Position numbers and translations under genes: made by a program. From an uncultured Clostridia bacterium (lineage in GTDB: Bacteria > Bacillota > Clostridia > Christensenellales > UBA1242), in NCBI GenBank assembly GCA_944380695.1, contig CALWII010000043.1, positions 1 through 5,783 of the forward strand: DNA of 5,783 nt. The letters run 5' to 3'. Positions 5,625 through 5,783 of the stretch are shown piece after piece; the stretch's first letter is position 1, and the number at the start of each line of letters is the position of its first letter. The notes beneath the pieces were generated by a model. It had not been told where the DNA came from. It made no database searches and was given only the letters and a program-made list of their open reading frames with translations.

Positions 5625-5783
5625 TTATTTTTCTACATAGTAATAACCAAACTTCCCATCTTCGTCCAATTTTTTAAGTTTAAAACCAAAACTAGCAAAT
5701 AATTTTTGACTTGCTATATTGCCAATGTCTATTCCTGCATAATATTTATCTATATTCCAACCAGTAATTTCTTTTGTGTGGTT
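5625..5783 (-). CDS. C-terminal end of a GNAT-family acetyltransferase (partial, enters from right edge)
   Basis: The last 52 codons and TAA stop of a minus-strand gene are visible; the rest lies beyond the window. The peptide contains GIDIGNIASQKLFASFGF, which matches the closing part of GNAT N-acetyltransferases: the N-x-x-S-x-x-L-F motif on the helix lining the acetyl-CoA site, then GF and a last beta strand (FGYYYVEK). GNAT enzymes move an acetyl group from acetyl-CoA to an amine on a small molecule or protein. The acetyl-CoA pyrophosphate loop (Q/RxxGxG/A) is outside the window, and the substrate cannot be told. The gene converges on the surface protein gene across 171 bases. The frame has no start inside the window. 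Confidence 0.75.
   Translation of the reverse strand, partial: NHTKEITGWNIDKYYAGIDIGNIASQKLFASFGFKLKKLDEDGKFGYYYVEK

Noticed and set aside
1..5783. CRISPR array, insertion sequence, tRNA/rRNA gene, phage or defence gene
   Set aside because: I found no spaced direct repeats, transposase motifs, cloverleaf-like segments or defence domains; the genes are housekeeping or envelope genes.

Overview
The window is AT-rich bacterial DNA. It uses the standard bacterial code: TGA is a genuine stop at the end of dut, and tryptophan is TGG. The style suggests a low-GC Gram-positive (Bacillota, Clostridia-like) bacterium, possibly gut- or host-associated. Grounds for this are strong GGAGG-type ribosome binding sites, consensus sigma-A promoter elements, a one-zinc-knuckle methionyl-tRNA synthetase and a large surface protein with BspA-type leucine-rich repeats. 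The genus cannot be told from the sequence, and the lineage is inference.

Layout, left to right. (1) Positions 1-88, minus strand: the first codons of a probable membrane or exported protein running off the left edge, divergent from metG. (2) Positions 116-1735, plus strand: a near-consensus promoter and metG (methionyl-tRNA synthetase), with a very short leader and so no room for a T-box. (3) Positions 1756-1783: a strong hairpin with T-runs on both sides, probably a bidirectional terminator between convergent metG and dut; it also encodes the last residues of dUTPase. (4) Positions 1775-2834, minus strand: a tightly coupled two-gene unit, a small P-loop kinase resembling 2-phosphoglycerate kinases followed by dut, separated by one base. 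(5) Positions 2835-3017: a divergent intergenic region with A/T tracts and a perfect 14-base palindrome. (6) Positions 3024-5453, plus strand: a membrane-anchored surface protein of about 809 residues combining a right-handed beta-helix with a C-terminal BspA-like repeat domain. (7) Positions 5454-5624: AT-rich, and I see no gene or convincing terminator. (8) Positions 5625-5783, minus strand: the C-terminal end of a GNAT-type acetyltransferase entering from the right edge.

Most of this is ordinary chromosome: translation (metG), dUTP removal (dut), a kinase of unknown substrate and an envelope protein. The genes do not form one evident pathway, and I see no defence system, mobile element, CRISPR array or RNA gene. 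The points most worth a second look are the altered signature and anticodon-contact residues of MetRS, the kinase-dut coupling, the beta-helix/LRR fusion and the possible leaderless gene at the left edge.
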